Made by a program: the position numbers and the translations under genes
Assembly (NCBI RefSeq): GCF_002210435.1
Contig: NZ_MZMV01000008.1
Span: 62,001-126,000, forward strand
Direction of reading: 5' to 3'
Length of the DNA: 64,000 nucleotides
Source of the DNA: Micromonospora wenchangensis
GTDB taxonomy: Bacteria > Actinomycetota > Actinomycetes > Mycobacteriales > Micromonosporaceae
Shown here: in pieces, positions 6,783 to 17,900 of the stretch
Numbering within the stretch: the stretch's first letter is position 1
How the letters are laid out: every line of letters begins with the position of its first letter
Notes under the pieces: model-generated
What the model saw: the letters and a program-made list of their open reading frames with translations, nothing else
What the model was told of the DNA's origin: nothing
Databases searched by the model: none

Positions 6783-9310
6783 CCTCCGGCAGGGCCGGCG
6801 CGTCCGACGACGGGTCGACGCCGCCGGAGACTCCGCTGCGGGTGCGCGTCCTCACCCTCGCGGTGACGGTGACCGCCCTGGTGGCGGTGCTGGTCGGCCT
6901 GCACCTGCCCACCGCCCTGCCGGCCGACGGGCCGCTCCCGGCCGTCGCCCGGTTCGGCATCGTCGCCGCCGTGTTCGCCCTGGCCCAGCTCGCCCGGCTG
7001 CGGTTCCGCACCGCCACCGGCATGGTCAGCATCACCTGGGGCGAGGCCGCCCTGATCGTCTGCCTCTACCTGGCGCCGGCCGGCTGGCTGCCGGCCGCCG
7101 CGCTGCTCGGCACCGGCGCGGCCTGGACCGTGATGTCGCTGGCCGCCGACCGACGTCCCCCGGTGGAGCTGGTCCGCATCGCCGCCTCGCTGACGGCGGC
7201 CACCGCGCTCGCCGTCGTCGTCGCCACCGCGTTGGGCGAACCGTTCCTGGCCGGACCCACCCCGACGCTCGTGCCCGCCCTCGTCGCCGGTGCGGTCACC
7301 TACCTGCTCACCACCGCCGGCCTGGGTGGGGCCACCCTGGCCCTGCGGCACGGGGTGGCGGTCGGCCCGGCACTGCTCGTCGCGCTGCGCGGCAAGGTGC
7401 TCATGTTCGTCGGAAACGTGCTGGTCGGGCTAGTCGTGGTGGCGTTGCTGGAGATCGACCCGCGCTGGCTGCTGCTGCTCCCGCCGCTGCTCTGGCTGCT
7501 CCAGCAGACCTACCGGCACCGGCTGCGCGCCGACCAGGAACAGCGCACCTGGCGTGCGTTCGCCGAGGCCACCGCCGCCCTCAACCAGCTCGACGAGCGG
7601 GGGGTGGCCACCGCCGCGGTGACCGGGGCGCTGGCCCTGTTCGGCGCGGACCTCGTCGAGGTCGACGTGGCCCGGGGCGACGGCCGGTGGCGACGCTACC
7701 GGGGTGACTCGTCGGGCCGCGTCCGCGACCGGCAGGCCGGGCCGCCCGCCGGGGCGGCCCCGGACGCCCACGAACTCGTCAGGCCGCTGGCCGTCGGGGA
7801 CGTCCAGGTCGGGCAGATCCGGGTCCGGTTCCCCGTCTCCGGGCCGCCTGACGACCGGGAACGGGACGCGCTGGCGGCCTACTCCGACGCCCTGGCCGCC
7901 GCCCTGCACGACGCGGCCACCCACCGGGAGCTGCGGCTGGTCAGCGCCCGCTCGTCGTACGACGCGGTGCACGACGCGTTGACCGGGCTGGCCAACCGGA
8001 CGGCCATGCTGAGCAAGGGCGACCAGGCGTTGCGGCAGCTCGCCCATGATCACCCGGTGGCCCTGCTGCTGCTCGACATCGACCAGTTCAAAGAGGTCAA
8101 CGACACCCTCGGGCACGCCGCCGGTGACCAGTTGCTGCGGCTCACCGGCAACCGGCTGGGCACCCTGGCCCGCCCCGGTGACCTGCTCGCCCGGCTCGGC
8201 GGCGACGAGTTCGCGCTGCTGCTGACGTCGGTGCCGGTGATCGGCGACCGGGCCGCCCCGATGGCGTACGCGCTGCGGCAGGCCCGGGAGATCGCCGAGC
8301 GGCTGGCCGCACCGACCGAGGTGGCCGGGGTGCGGATGTCGGTGGAGGTCTCGGTGGGGGTGGTGGTGGCCGGGGCGGGCACCGCCGACCTGACCGAGCT
8401 GCTGCGTCGGGCCGACATCGCCATGTACCAGGCGAAGGAGGGCGGCGGCAGCGTCGCCGCGTACGACAGCACCCGGGACGCCGCCAGCACCGACCAGTTG
8501 GCCCTGCTGGCCGAGCTGCGGGAGGCGTTGCAGGCCGACGACCAACTGGTGCTGGCCCTGCAACCGGCGGTCGACCTGGCCACCGGCGCGCCGACCGGGG
8601 TGGAGGCGCTGATCCGCTGGCAGCACCCCCGGCGGGGCTGGCTCGGCCCGTCCGACTTCATCCGCCCGGTGGAGAACAGCGAACAGCTCGGCACCTTCAC
8701 CCGGTACGTGCTGGACAAGGCGCTGTCGGTGGCCGCCGGGTGGGCCCGGGACGGGCTGGACGTGCCGATCTCGGTGAACCTCTCGGCGCGCAGCCTGCTC
8801 GACCCCCGGCTGCCGGCGGAGATCGCCGACGCGCTGCGCCGGCACCAGGTGCCGCCGCACAAGCTGGTCCTGGAGATCACCGAGACGGTGGTGATGAGCG
8901 AGCTGGAGGTGATCGACGAGGTGCTGGCGAACCTGCGCAGGATGGGCGTCCAGCTTGCCGTCGACGACTTCGGCACCGGCTTCTCGTCGCTGGCGTTCGT
9001 GACCCGGATCGCGGTGGACGAGCTGAAGGTGGACCGCTCCTTCGTGATCCGGATGGCCGACTCGCCGGAGGCGGCGGCGATCGTCCGGGCCACCGTGGGG
9101 CTCGCCCACGAGCTGGGGTTGCGGGTGGTCGCCGAGGGGGTGGAGACGGCCGAGCAGCGGGCCGCGCTGGTGGCGTTGGGCTGCACCGCCGCCCAGGGCT
9201 ACCACTTCTTCAAGCCGATGCCCGCCGACAAGATCGGCGCGGTGCTCGGCTCGCTGCGTGACTCCGCCGAGTCGAACGTCTTCCCGCTGCGCGCCGACGG
9301 CGTCTCCTGA
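6779..9310 (+). CDS. Membrane-anchored bifunctional diguanylate cyclase/phosphodiesterase (GGDEF-EAL)
   Basis: The 843-residue protein should make and degrade cyclic-di-GMP. The N-terminal 240 residues form about six to seven hydrophobic helices, a membrane sensor of unknown ligand. A linker or GAF-like part follows (about 250-400). The GGDEF domain has the intact active-site motif GGDEF at 474-478. The EAL domain has EAL at 609-611 together with NLSARSLLD, EITETVVM, DDFGTGFSSL, KVDRSF and AEGVET, so the catalytic residues look complete in both domains. No clear inhibitory-site RxxD was checked. Translation from GTG 6779 is supported by GGAG 7 nt upstream and by overlap with the leader ORF. 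It ends convergent with a phospholipase gene across an inverted repeat. Confidence 0.9.
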   Translation: MTSGRAGASDDGSTPPETPLRVRVLTLAVTVTALVAVLVGLHLPTALPADGPLPAVARFGIVAAVFALAQLARLRFRTATGMVSITWGEAALIVCLYLAPAGWLPAAALLGTGAAWTVMSLAADRRPPVELVRIAASLTAATALAVVVATALGEPFLAGPTPTLVPALVAGAVTYLLTTAGLGGATLALRHGVAVGPALLVALRGKVLMFVGNVLVGLVVVALLEIDPRWLLLLPPLLWLLQQTYRHRLRADQEQRTWRAFAEATAALNQLDERGVATAAVTGALALFGADLVEVDVARGDGRWRRYRGDSSGRVRDRQAGPPAGAAPDAHELVRPLAVGDVQVGQIRVRFPVSGPPDDRERDALAAYSDALAAALHDAATHRELRLVSARSSYDAVHDALTGLANRTAMLSKGDQALRQLAHDHPVALLLLDIDQFKEVNDTLGHAAGDQLLRLTGNRLGTLARPGDLLARLGGDEFALLLTSVPVIGDRAAPMAYALRQAREIAERLAAPTEVAGVRMSVEVSVGVVVAGAGTADLTELLRRADIAMYQAKEGGGSVAAYDSTRDAASTDQLALLAELREALQADDQLVLALQPAVDLATGAPTGVEALIRWQHPRRGWLGPSDFIRPVENSEQLGTFTRYVLDKALSVAAGWARDGLDVPISVNLSARSLLDPRLPAEIADALRRHQVPPHKLVLEITETVVMSELEVIDEVLANLRRMGVQLAVDDFGTGFSSLAFVTRIAVDELKVDRSFVIRMADSPEAAAIVRATVGLAHELGLRVVAEGVETAEQRAALVALGCTAAQGYHFFKPMPADKIGAVLGSLRDSAESNVFPLRADGVS

Positions 9311-9430
9311 GGAGGCCGGTCGGCACCGTCCCCGCCGGCCGTGATCGACCCCTTCGGCGGTGATCGGCCCCTTCGGCCGTGATCGATCCCGCCGGCCCGG
9401 GGAGACCCCGGGCGCCTGACCCGCCGGCCG

Positions 9431-9490
9431 TGATCGACTCAGGGGTGCCGAGGTAGCGGTGTCCCGGTGCCGGGACACCGCTACCTCGGC
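9431..9490. repeat. Palindromic repeat family A, copy A1
   Basis: A perfect 20-bp inverted repeat, GCCGAGGTAGCGGTGTCCCG (9447-9466) and its complement (9471-9490), encloses the loop GTGC. It is preceded by the family signature TGATCGACTC (9431-9440). It lies between two convergent genes and would form a very stable hairpin in either transcript. The preceding 90 bp (about 9335-9430) hold three further GTGATCG words in a degenerate repeat. Related copies lie near 14700, 33175, 46460 and 47980. Confidence 0.85.
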
Positions 9491-9512
9491 GACATGGCGC
9501 AGAGCCGCCCGG

Positions 9513-10547
9513 TCAGCCTCGGGAGACCACCTCGCCGACCACGGTCGGCATCGCCGCCCAGTCGGCCGACGCCACGCTGGCGTGGGCGGCGGCGAGCTGG
9601 GCGAGGCGGGCGCGGGCGGCCGTGGCGTCGGTGTTGCCCACCGCCGGGGGGACGTTCTGCGCGTCGGTCATCACCAGCAGATAGTGGTTGGTGTCGTACC
9701 AGGACGTGTCGATGCCGCCGGTGACGTACGCGCTGGCGTCGCCGTCGAACAGGACGAACCACGGGCGCAGGCTGGTGTCCGCGTACCTGGTGCGCGGGTC
9801 GCCGGACTGGGCCCGGTGCACCGCCGGGAACGCCTGCGCCTGACCGAGGGTGCCGGCCGCCGACAGGCCGGCCAGGTGCTGGGCGTACTCGATGTCGGTC
9901 CAGAGGGTGTCGGTCGGGTTGCCCTCCTCGACGGTGCCGGGGATCAGCTCCACGATCACCTTCCCGGCGAGCTGCCCCCGGGTCGGCCAGGCGTTCGCGC
10001 GGGCGGCGGCGTCCAGGGTGGCGTACCCGCCGCGCAGGTCGGCCGGGCGGAACACCCGGCTGCCGAGCCGGGCGGCGAGCACCGCGTCGAGCTGCACCGG
10101 CCCCTGCCCGGTACGGCTGCTGAAGCCGGTCTTCAGCTCCAGCTTGAGCTGGAGCGGCCCGGCGTCGGGGTGGGCGTCGAACCACAGCCGGATGTCGTCC
10201 AGGCAGTTCTCCAGGTTCTTGTTGCGGGTGCCGGTGTAGAGCTGCGCGGGGGTGGTGGCGGCGACGCAGTTGTTGTCGTTGCCCAGCGGGTTGGAGTGGC
10301 TGACCCGCCACTGCTTGGTGATGATGTCCGGCCAGACGTCCAGTTCGATCAGGCCGGGGCGGGCGTCGAGCGCCTGCGCCAGATAGGTGTACGTCCCACG
10401 TTCGTACGCGTTGTGCGTGCCGACCGTGGTGGTCGCCGAGACCCGGGTGCCGGGGTCCACGGCGGCCGAGGCGGGGGCGGCGGTGCTGAACACCGCCGCG
10501 ACCACCGCGACCGACGTGAGCGCCGACAGGAGACGGGAACCGCGCAT
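9513..10547 (-). CDS. Secreted calcium-dependent phosphatidylinositol-specific phospholipase C
   Basis: The 344-residue product is predicted to cleave phosphatidylinositol outside the cell. It starts with a Sec signal peptide (MRGSRLL, hydrophobic core, cleavage near PASA-AVD at about residue 28). The PLC X-type barrel follows, with catalytic His45 in GTHNAYE and His84 in WRVSHSNPL, and acidic LIELDVW at about 66-72 that would hold the calcium in the Streptomyces-type enzymes. The start at ATG 10547 has GAGGAGG just upstream. It is monocistronic, divergent from the DUF255 gene and convergent with the GGDEF-EAL gene. The substrate is a family inference; a phosphodiesterase of a related lipid is possible. 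Confidence 0.85.
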   Translation of the reverse strand: MRGSRLLSALTSVAVVAAVFSTAAPASAAVDPGTRVSATTTVGTHNAYERGTYTYLAQALDARPGLIELDVWPDIITKQWRVSHSNPLGNDNNCVAATTPAQLYTGTRNKNLENCLDDIRLWFDAHPDAGPLQLKLELKTGFSSRTGQGPVQLDAVLAARLGSRVFRPADLRGGYATLDAAARANAWPTRGQLAGKVIVELIPGTVEEGNPTDTLWTDIEYAQHLAGLSAAGTLGQAQAFPAVHRAQSGDPRTRYADTSLRPWFVLFDGDASAYVTGGIDTSWYDTNHYLLVMTDAQNVPPAVGNTDATAARARLAQLAAAHASVASADWAAMPTVVGEVVSRG

Positions 10548-10682
10548 GGGTACCTCCTCGCAGGGCGGTGCCGATCACCGCACCCGCACAGATCAAAGAC
10601 GATGAATGTGAACGAGGGAAGGCCCGGTTTCGGCGGGACGGTTGCCCCGGCGGGTGCGCCCGGGGGTGGATAGGGTCGTCGG

Positions 10683-12770
<2,088 letters not shown>

Positions 12771-12976
12771 GCAACCGGCCCTGCCCCGGCGGCCGTTCCA
12801 CCCTGATGATCCACTTGACCCCGGTCCGGCCGGGCGCCGGGCTTCGGGTGGACGACCGGCGGGACCGGGGCCGGCGGGTCCGGCCGGGCTCCGGGCTGTC
12901 GGGTGGACGGCCGCCGGCCAGGGACGGGTGGCCCTCGGGTCGGCCGGCGACCCGGCCCGGTTAGGCTGGCGGCGCT

Positions 12977-14137
12977 ATGGACTCCCGTACCGGTCTGCCC
13001 GTCGTCGGCATGGTGGGTGGCGGCCAGCTGGCCCGGATGACCCACCAGGCCGCCATCGCCCTTGGCCAGTCACTGCGTGTGCTGGCGCTCGCCCCCGACG
13101 ACGGTGCCGCGCTCGTCGCCGCCGACGTGCAGTACGGCGACCACACCGACGTCGCCGCGCTGCGCACCTTCGCCAAGGGCTGCGACGTGGTCACCTTCGA
13201 CCACGAGCACGTCCCGACCGAGCACATCCGCACCCTCGCCGCCGAGGGCGTGAAGCTGTTCCCGCCCGCCGACGCGTTGCTGCACGCCCAGGACAAGCGG
13301 GTGATGCGGGAACGGCTCGGCACGCTGGGCGCCCCCAACCCGGCGTGGCGGCCGGTGGACGACCCGGCGGACCTGCTCGCCTTCGGCGCGGAGCACGGCT
13401 GGCCGGTGGTGCTCAAGGCGGCCCGGGGCGGCTACGACGGGCGCGGCGTGTGGCTGGTCGACGACGCCGGGCAGGCCGCCGAGCTGGCCGCGACCCTGCT
13501 CGCCGGGGGCACCTCGCTGCTCGTGGAGGAGCGGGTGCCGCTGCGCCGGGAGTTGGCGGTGCAGGTGGCCCGCTCGCCGTTCGGGCAGGTCGCCGTCTAT
13601 CCGGTGGTGGAGACCGTGCAGCGGGACGGGATCTGCGTCGAGGTGCTCGCCCCCGCGCCCGACCTGGCGCAGGAGTCGGCCGTCGCCGCCCAGCAGCTCG
13701 CCATCGACCTGGCCACGGCGCTGGGTGTGGTCGGCCTGCTGGCGGTGGAGCTGTTCCAGACCGACACCGGGCTGGTCGTCAACGAGCTGGCGATGCGCCC
13801 GCACAACTCCGGGCACTGGACCATCGAGGGGGCCCGGACCTCCCAGTTCGAGCAGCACCTGCGGGCAGTGCTCGACTACCCGATGGGGGACACCTCGCTC
13901 GCCGCCCCGGTGGTGGTGATGGCGAACGTGCTCGGCGGCGAGCCGGGCGGGATCTCCCTCGACGAGCGGCTGCACCACCTCTTCGCCGCCGAGCCGGGCG
14001 CCCGGGTCCACCTGTACGGCAAGCAGGTCCGGCCCGGCCGCAAGATCGGGCACGTCACGGTGCTCGGCGACGACCTGGACGACGTACGGGCGCGGGCGGC
14101 GCGGGCCGCCCGCTGGCTGCGGGAGGGGCACGGGTGA
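12977..14137 (+). CDS. purK: N5-carboxyaminoimidazole ribonucleotide synthase
   Basis: PurK uses ATP and bicarbonate to carboxylate aminoimidazole ribonucleotide in purine synthesis. The 386-residue product is an ATP-grasp enzyme: an N-terminal Rossmann-like part with [12 protein letters not shown], a central ATP-grasp domain with [17 protein letters not shown] and [13 protein letters not shown], and the late [31 protein letters not shown] signature specific for PurK. TAGGCT at 12962-12967 lies 9 nt before the ATG, implying a leader of two nucleotides at most. The stop overlaps the purE GTG, so the two consecutive pathway steps are translationally coupled. The 206-bp gap upstream holds two imperfect GC-rich direct repeats and no gene. 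Confidence 0.95.
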   Translation: MDSRTGLPVVGMVGGGQLARMTHQAAIALGQSLRVLALAPDDGAALVAADVQYGDHTDVAALRTFAKGCDVVTFDHEHVPTEHIRTLAAEGVKLFPPADALLHAQDKRVMRERLGTLGAPNPAWRPVDDPADLLAFGAEHGWPVVLKAARGGYDGRGVWLVDDAGQAAELAATLLAGGTSLLVEERVPLRRELAVQVARSPFGQVAVYPVVETVQRDGICVEVLAPAPDLAQESAVAAQQLAIDLATALGVVGLLAVELFQTDTGLVVNELAMRPHNSGHWTIEGARTSQFEQHLRAVLDYPMGDTSLAAPVVVMANVLGGEPGGISLDERLHHLFAAEPGARVHLYGKQVRPGRKIGHVTVLGDDLDDVRARAARAARWLREGHG

Positions 14138-14625
14138 GCACCGTCGGGCTGATCATGGGCAGCGACTCGGACTGGCCGGTGATGAGGGCCGCCGCCGCCA
14201 CCCTGGACGAGTTCGACGTCCCGTACGAGGTGGCGGTGATCTCCGCGCACCGCACCCCGGTCAAGATGATCGAGTACGGCCGGGACGCCGCCGACCGGGG
14301 ACTCAAGGTGATCATCGCCGGGGCGGGCGGGGCCGCCGCGCTGCCCGGCATGGTCGCCTCGGTCACCCCGCTGCCGGTGATCGGGGTGCCGGTGCCGCTC
14401 AAGCACCTGGACGGGATGGACTCGCTGCTGTCCATCGTGCAGATGCCGGCGGGGATTCCGGTGGCCACCGTGTCGATCGGCAACGCCCGCAACGCCGGCC
14501 TGCTCGCGGTCCGCATCCTGGCCGCGACCGACCCGGCCCTGCGCGCCCGGATGACCGCCTTCCAGGCCGACCTGGAGGACCTGGTCGCCGAGAAGGACGC
14601 CGCCCTCCGCGCCTCCCTGACCTGA
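14134..14625 (+). CDS. purE: N5-carboxyaminoimidazole ribonucleotide mutase (class I)
   Basis: PurE moves the carboxyl group of N5-CAIR to carbon 4, the step after PurK. The 163-residue product has the class I motifs [20 protein letters not shown] with its active-site His, the glycine-rich [13 protein letters not shown] and [27 protein letters not shown] 14134 overlaps the purK stop (GTGA). It ends before a family A palindrome and converges on the giant membrane-protein gene. Confidence 0.95.
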   Translation: MSTVGLIMGSDSDWPVMRAAAATLDEFDVPYEVAVISAHRTPVKMIEYGRDAADRGLKVIIAGAGGAAALPGMVASVTPLPVIGVPVPLKHLDGMDSLLSIVQMPAGIPVATVSIGNARNAGLLAVRILAATDPALRARMTAFQADLEDLVAEKDAALRASLT

Positions 14626-14669
14626 CCCCGGGGCGGGACCGCCCGCAAGGCGGGCTGCCCGCGCAATGG

Positions 14670-14730
14670 GGCCGATGTTGCGGTATCCGGGCGCGTCGTT
14701 ACCGCATCATCACCTCAAGTGAGTCGATCA
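14670..14730. repeat. Palindromic repeat family A, copy A2 (reverse orientation)
   Basis: GATGTTGCGGTA pairs with TACCGCATCATC with one mismatch, around a GC-rich loop. The unit ends with GAGTCGATCA (14721-14730), the complement of the family signature TGATCGACTC. It lies between convergent purE and the SCO7613-like gene and may act as their terminator. Confidence 0.7.
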
Positions 14731-14797
14731 CCGTGGCCGGCCAGGGCCGCCCCGGCCGGGGCGTGACCGCCCGGTCCGCCCCTGGCCGGGATGCACT

Positions 14798-14880
14798 CGC
14801 CCACGACCACCCGGCCAGGTTGTGCCCCCCCCACGACCACCCGGCCAGTTCGTGCCCGCCCACGACCACCCGGCTCACTC
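14798..14880. repeat. Short tandem repeat with a CACGACCACCCGGC core
   Basis: Three copies of a unit of roughly 30 bp share the core CACGACCACCCGGC; the first two continue with CAG and a TNGTGCCC word. The array fills the gap before the stop of the membrane-protein gene. No reading frame with family similarity was seen in it. Confidence 0.6.
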
Positions 14881-14917
14881 GGCCGGACCACGTCCGACCC
14901 TGCCGTGACCCTCCGAT

Positions 14918-17900
14918 TCACCTCATGGAGCGCAGGGCGGTCTGGAGCCGGTCCTGGGCGCGGCGGCGGCGTTCGTTGCTCGCCCCCAGCACCAGCAGGA
15001 CCAGGCCGACCGGGATGAGCACCAGCCACGGGCCCAGGCTGAACAGGGCGTGCACCGCCGCGATCGCGGTCACCGCCGCACCCACGATGACCGGGGCCTG
15101 CTGCCGGCTGGTCGAGCCGTACACCAGCACCGCGACCGCGCCGAGCAGCAGCAGCACCTGGCGCAGCATGCCGGCGTCGGTGGCCAGCACGATCGCCAGC
15201 GTCGGCACGAACGCCGCGACCAGCGCCGGGCCGTACGCCACCCAGCTCGACAGGTCGGGGCGGTCGCGCAGTTCGAGGATGCCGACCAGCAGGGCGAGCG
15301 CCGCGAACGGCAACGTGTACGCCTCGGGCAGCGCCACGTCGGCGACCCGCATCATGATCCACCAGGCGACGATCTCGCAGGCGACCACCGCCCAGAACAG
15401 GATGCGGCGTTCCACCGGTCGCCGCCCCGGCCGGACGGCGGCCACCCCCAGCACGGCACCCCAGGCGGCGAGCAGGGCGGCGATGTGCCGGGGCGAGTCG
15501 AACGCCAGCGCCAGGGCGATGAGCGCGGCGGCGTACCCGCTCCACTCGACGGTGGCGGCCTCCCGGTACGCCTCGGGTCGCCGCAGTCGGGGCAGCGTCG
15601 CGGCGAACACCTGCAACGCCGCGCCCACCGCGAGCACCCCGAACGCCGACCAGACGGCGGGGAGGCCGGCCACCAGTCCGGCGGTGAGCACGAACAGCTG
15701 CGCCATCAGCGAGGCGAACAGCCAGCCCAGGATGCGGGCCCGCCCGGTGGTGCCGAACAGCGCGGCGACCACCCCGACGCCGACCGCGCCACCGAGGGTG
15801 AACAGGGTCAGCCCCTCGCTGGCGAGGCTGCCGGCCAGCCCCGCGCCGCCACCGGCCAGCCCGATGACGAAGACCAGCACCCGGGCCAGCCGCAGCGACC
15901 GGGCCCGCTCGGCCAGCGGGGGCGGCGGGGTCAACGCCAGCCCCAGCATCGAGATGGTGAAGACGGCGAGGGCGGCCAGGGCGTTCTGCGGCCAGGCCAT
16001 CCCCAACGCGATCGGCGTGATCAGCAGCGTCACCGCGAGACCGGGCAGCACCACCGGCACCGCCCGGGACCGGCGGCCACCGGACAGGCCGGTGGCGGCC
16101 AGCGCGGCGGTGCCGGTGAGCAGCAGCGCGGTCAGCACGTGCGTCGGGTCCACCAGCTCCGGTGGCGGAGTCCGCAACTGCGGCGGCGGCCCCTGCCAGA
16201 CGTGGGCGAGCATCCGGTGCGGCTCGACCAGCGCCACGAACAGCAGCGGCGCGAGGGAGATCAGGGCCAGCACGGTGGGCACCGCCGCCGCGGCCAGCGC
16301 CCCGGCGGCCGGGTCGATCCGCCAGCGTCGCTGTGTGCCGTCGTCGGGGAGCCGGCGCAGCGCACCGTCCAGCAGGACCGCCCAGCGGCGTACCGGCTGG
16401 GCGGACCCGACCGGTGGCACGGTCGCCGCCCGGACCAGTTCGGCGAGGACCCCGAGCAGCGCCGCCGCGGCGGCGAACACCCCGGACGGGAGGTCGACGA
16501 AGATGGCGGCCACGGCGCTGACGGTCGCCCCACCGGCGACCGCCGCGCTCGCGTACGGCAGATACTGCGGGACCGGCCGGCGGACGGCGGCCACCGCGGC
16601 GAGCCCGAAGCTGGACGCGGCCAGCGCGGCGGTCAGCACCACCTGCGCCCCGTGGCCGAACTCGGCGGCGAGCGCGGCCACCGCGCCGGGCAGGGCGAGC
16701 AGCGCGGCGGCCGTCGCCAGGCCGCCGATCTGCACCAGGTGCGGCGGCATCCCCTCGGTCTCGACGTCCTCGACCAGTGAGGGCGCCAGGGACCGGGCCA
16801 TCGCCGCCACGGTCAGGCCGATCAGCGCGATGCCGCCCAGGGCGAGCGCGGTCGTCCACGGGCGCACCAGCCCGGCCCCGGCGGCGTGCAGCGCGACCAC
16901 CCCGGCCACGGTGGCCCGGGACAGCCCGGCGCGCGGGTCGGCGGAGGCCACCGCGGCGGTGCCGAAGACGGTGGCGACGGTCAGCCCCACCAGGACGGGC
17001 GACCACCACGGCAGGTCGAAGGCGGCCGGGACGCCGACGGTGGCCAGCACCACGCCGACCCCGGCCACGTCGTACTTCCACGGGGTGGGGAGCAGGATGG
17101 CGGCGGCCAGCGCGAGCAGCGCCAACGCGACGGGGGCCTGCCAGGTCGAGCCGCCGGTCGGCGCGGCCGGCCAACCGGTGAGGTCACCGGCCCAGATCGG
17201 ACCCGGGGTGGCCAGCACGCCCACCCCGCCGCGCAGCGCCGACCAGCCGGCCAGCACCCCGATCAGCGCGGCACCGGCGGCGATGCCGAGCACCGGCCCA
17301 CGCCGCCACTCCTCGGGCATCGCCCGCGCGGCGACGGCGACCACCAGCACCAGCACGGCGGCGACCGCGAGCTGCCCGCCGGGCGAGATGACCGCCGTGA
17401 TCCGGGCCAGGGTGGCGATCAGCGCCGTGGTGACGGCGGCGGCGGCCAGGTCGGCACCGTCGAACGCCAGATCGGAAGGGCGGCGCGCGTCGATCCGGCC
17501 GGCGAAGAGCAGCAGCAGGGTGGCGATCAGCACCAGCCCGCCGAGCCAGGCGTCGGCGGCCGTCCGGCCCGGGGCGAAGAAGGCGGCCCCGATCACCGCC
17601 AGCGCGCCCAGCCCGGTGCCGACGGCGTGCGGCAGGCTCAGGTGCCGCTGCGACACCTGCATCATCGCCGCGTAGCCGAGGGTGACGCAGACGGCGAGGA
17701 AACCCGCCGCGAGGATCGGCACCGTCAGCTCCCGCAGCACCGCCGGGGTGAGCACCGGCCCGGACGGCTCGGTGGCCGCGACGAACGCGGCGACCGCGCC
17801 GGGCAGCGCGAACGCCGCGCCGCCGGCCGCCCAGCCGGAGAGGACGTCGGCGGCGGCCGGGGCGATCCGGACCCGGGGCGCGAGCGCCACCAGCACGCCG

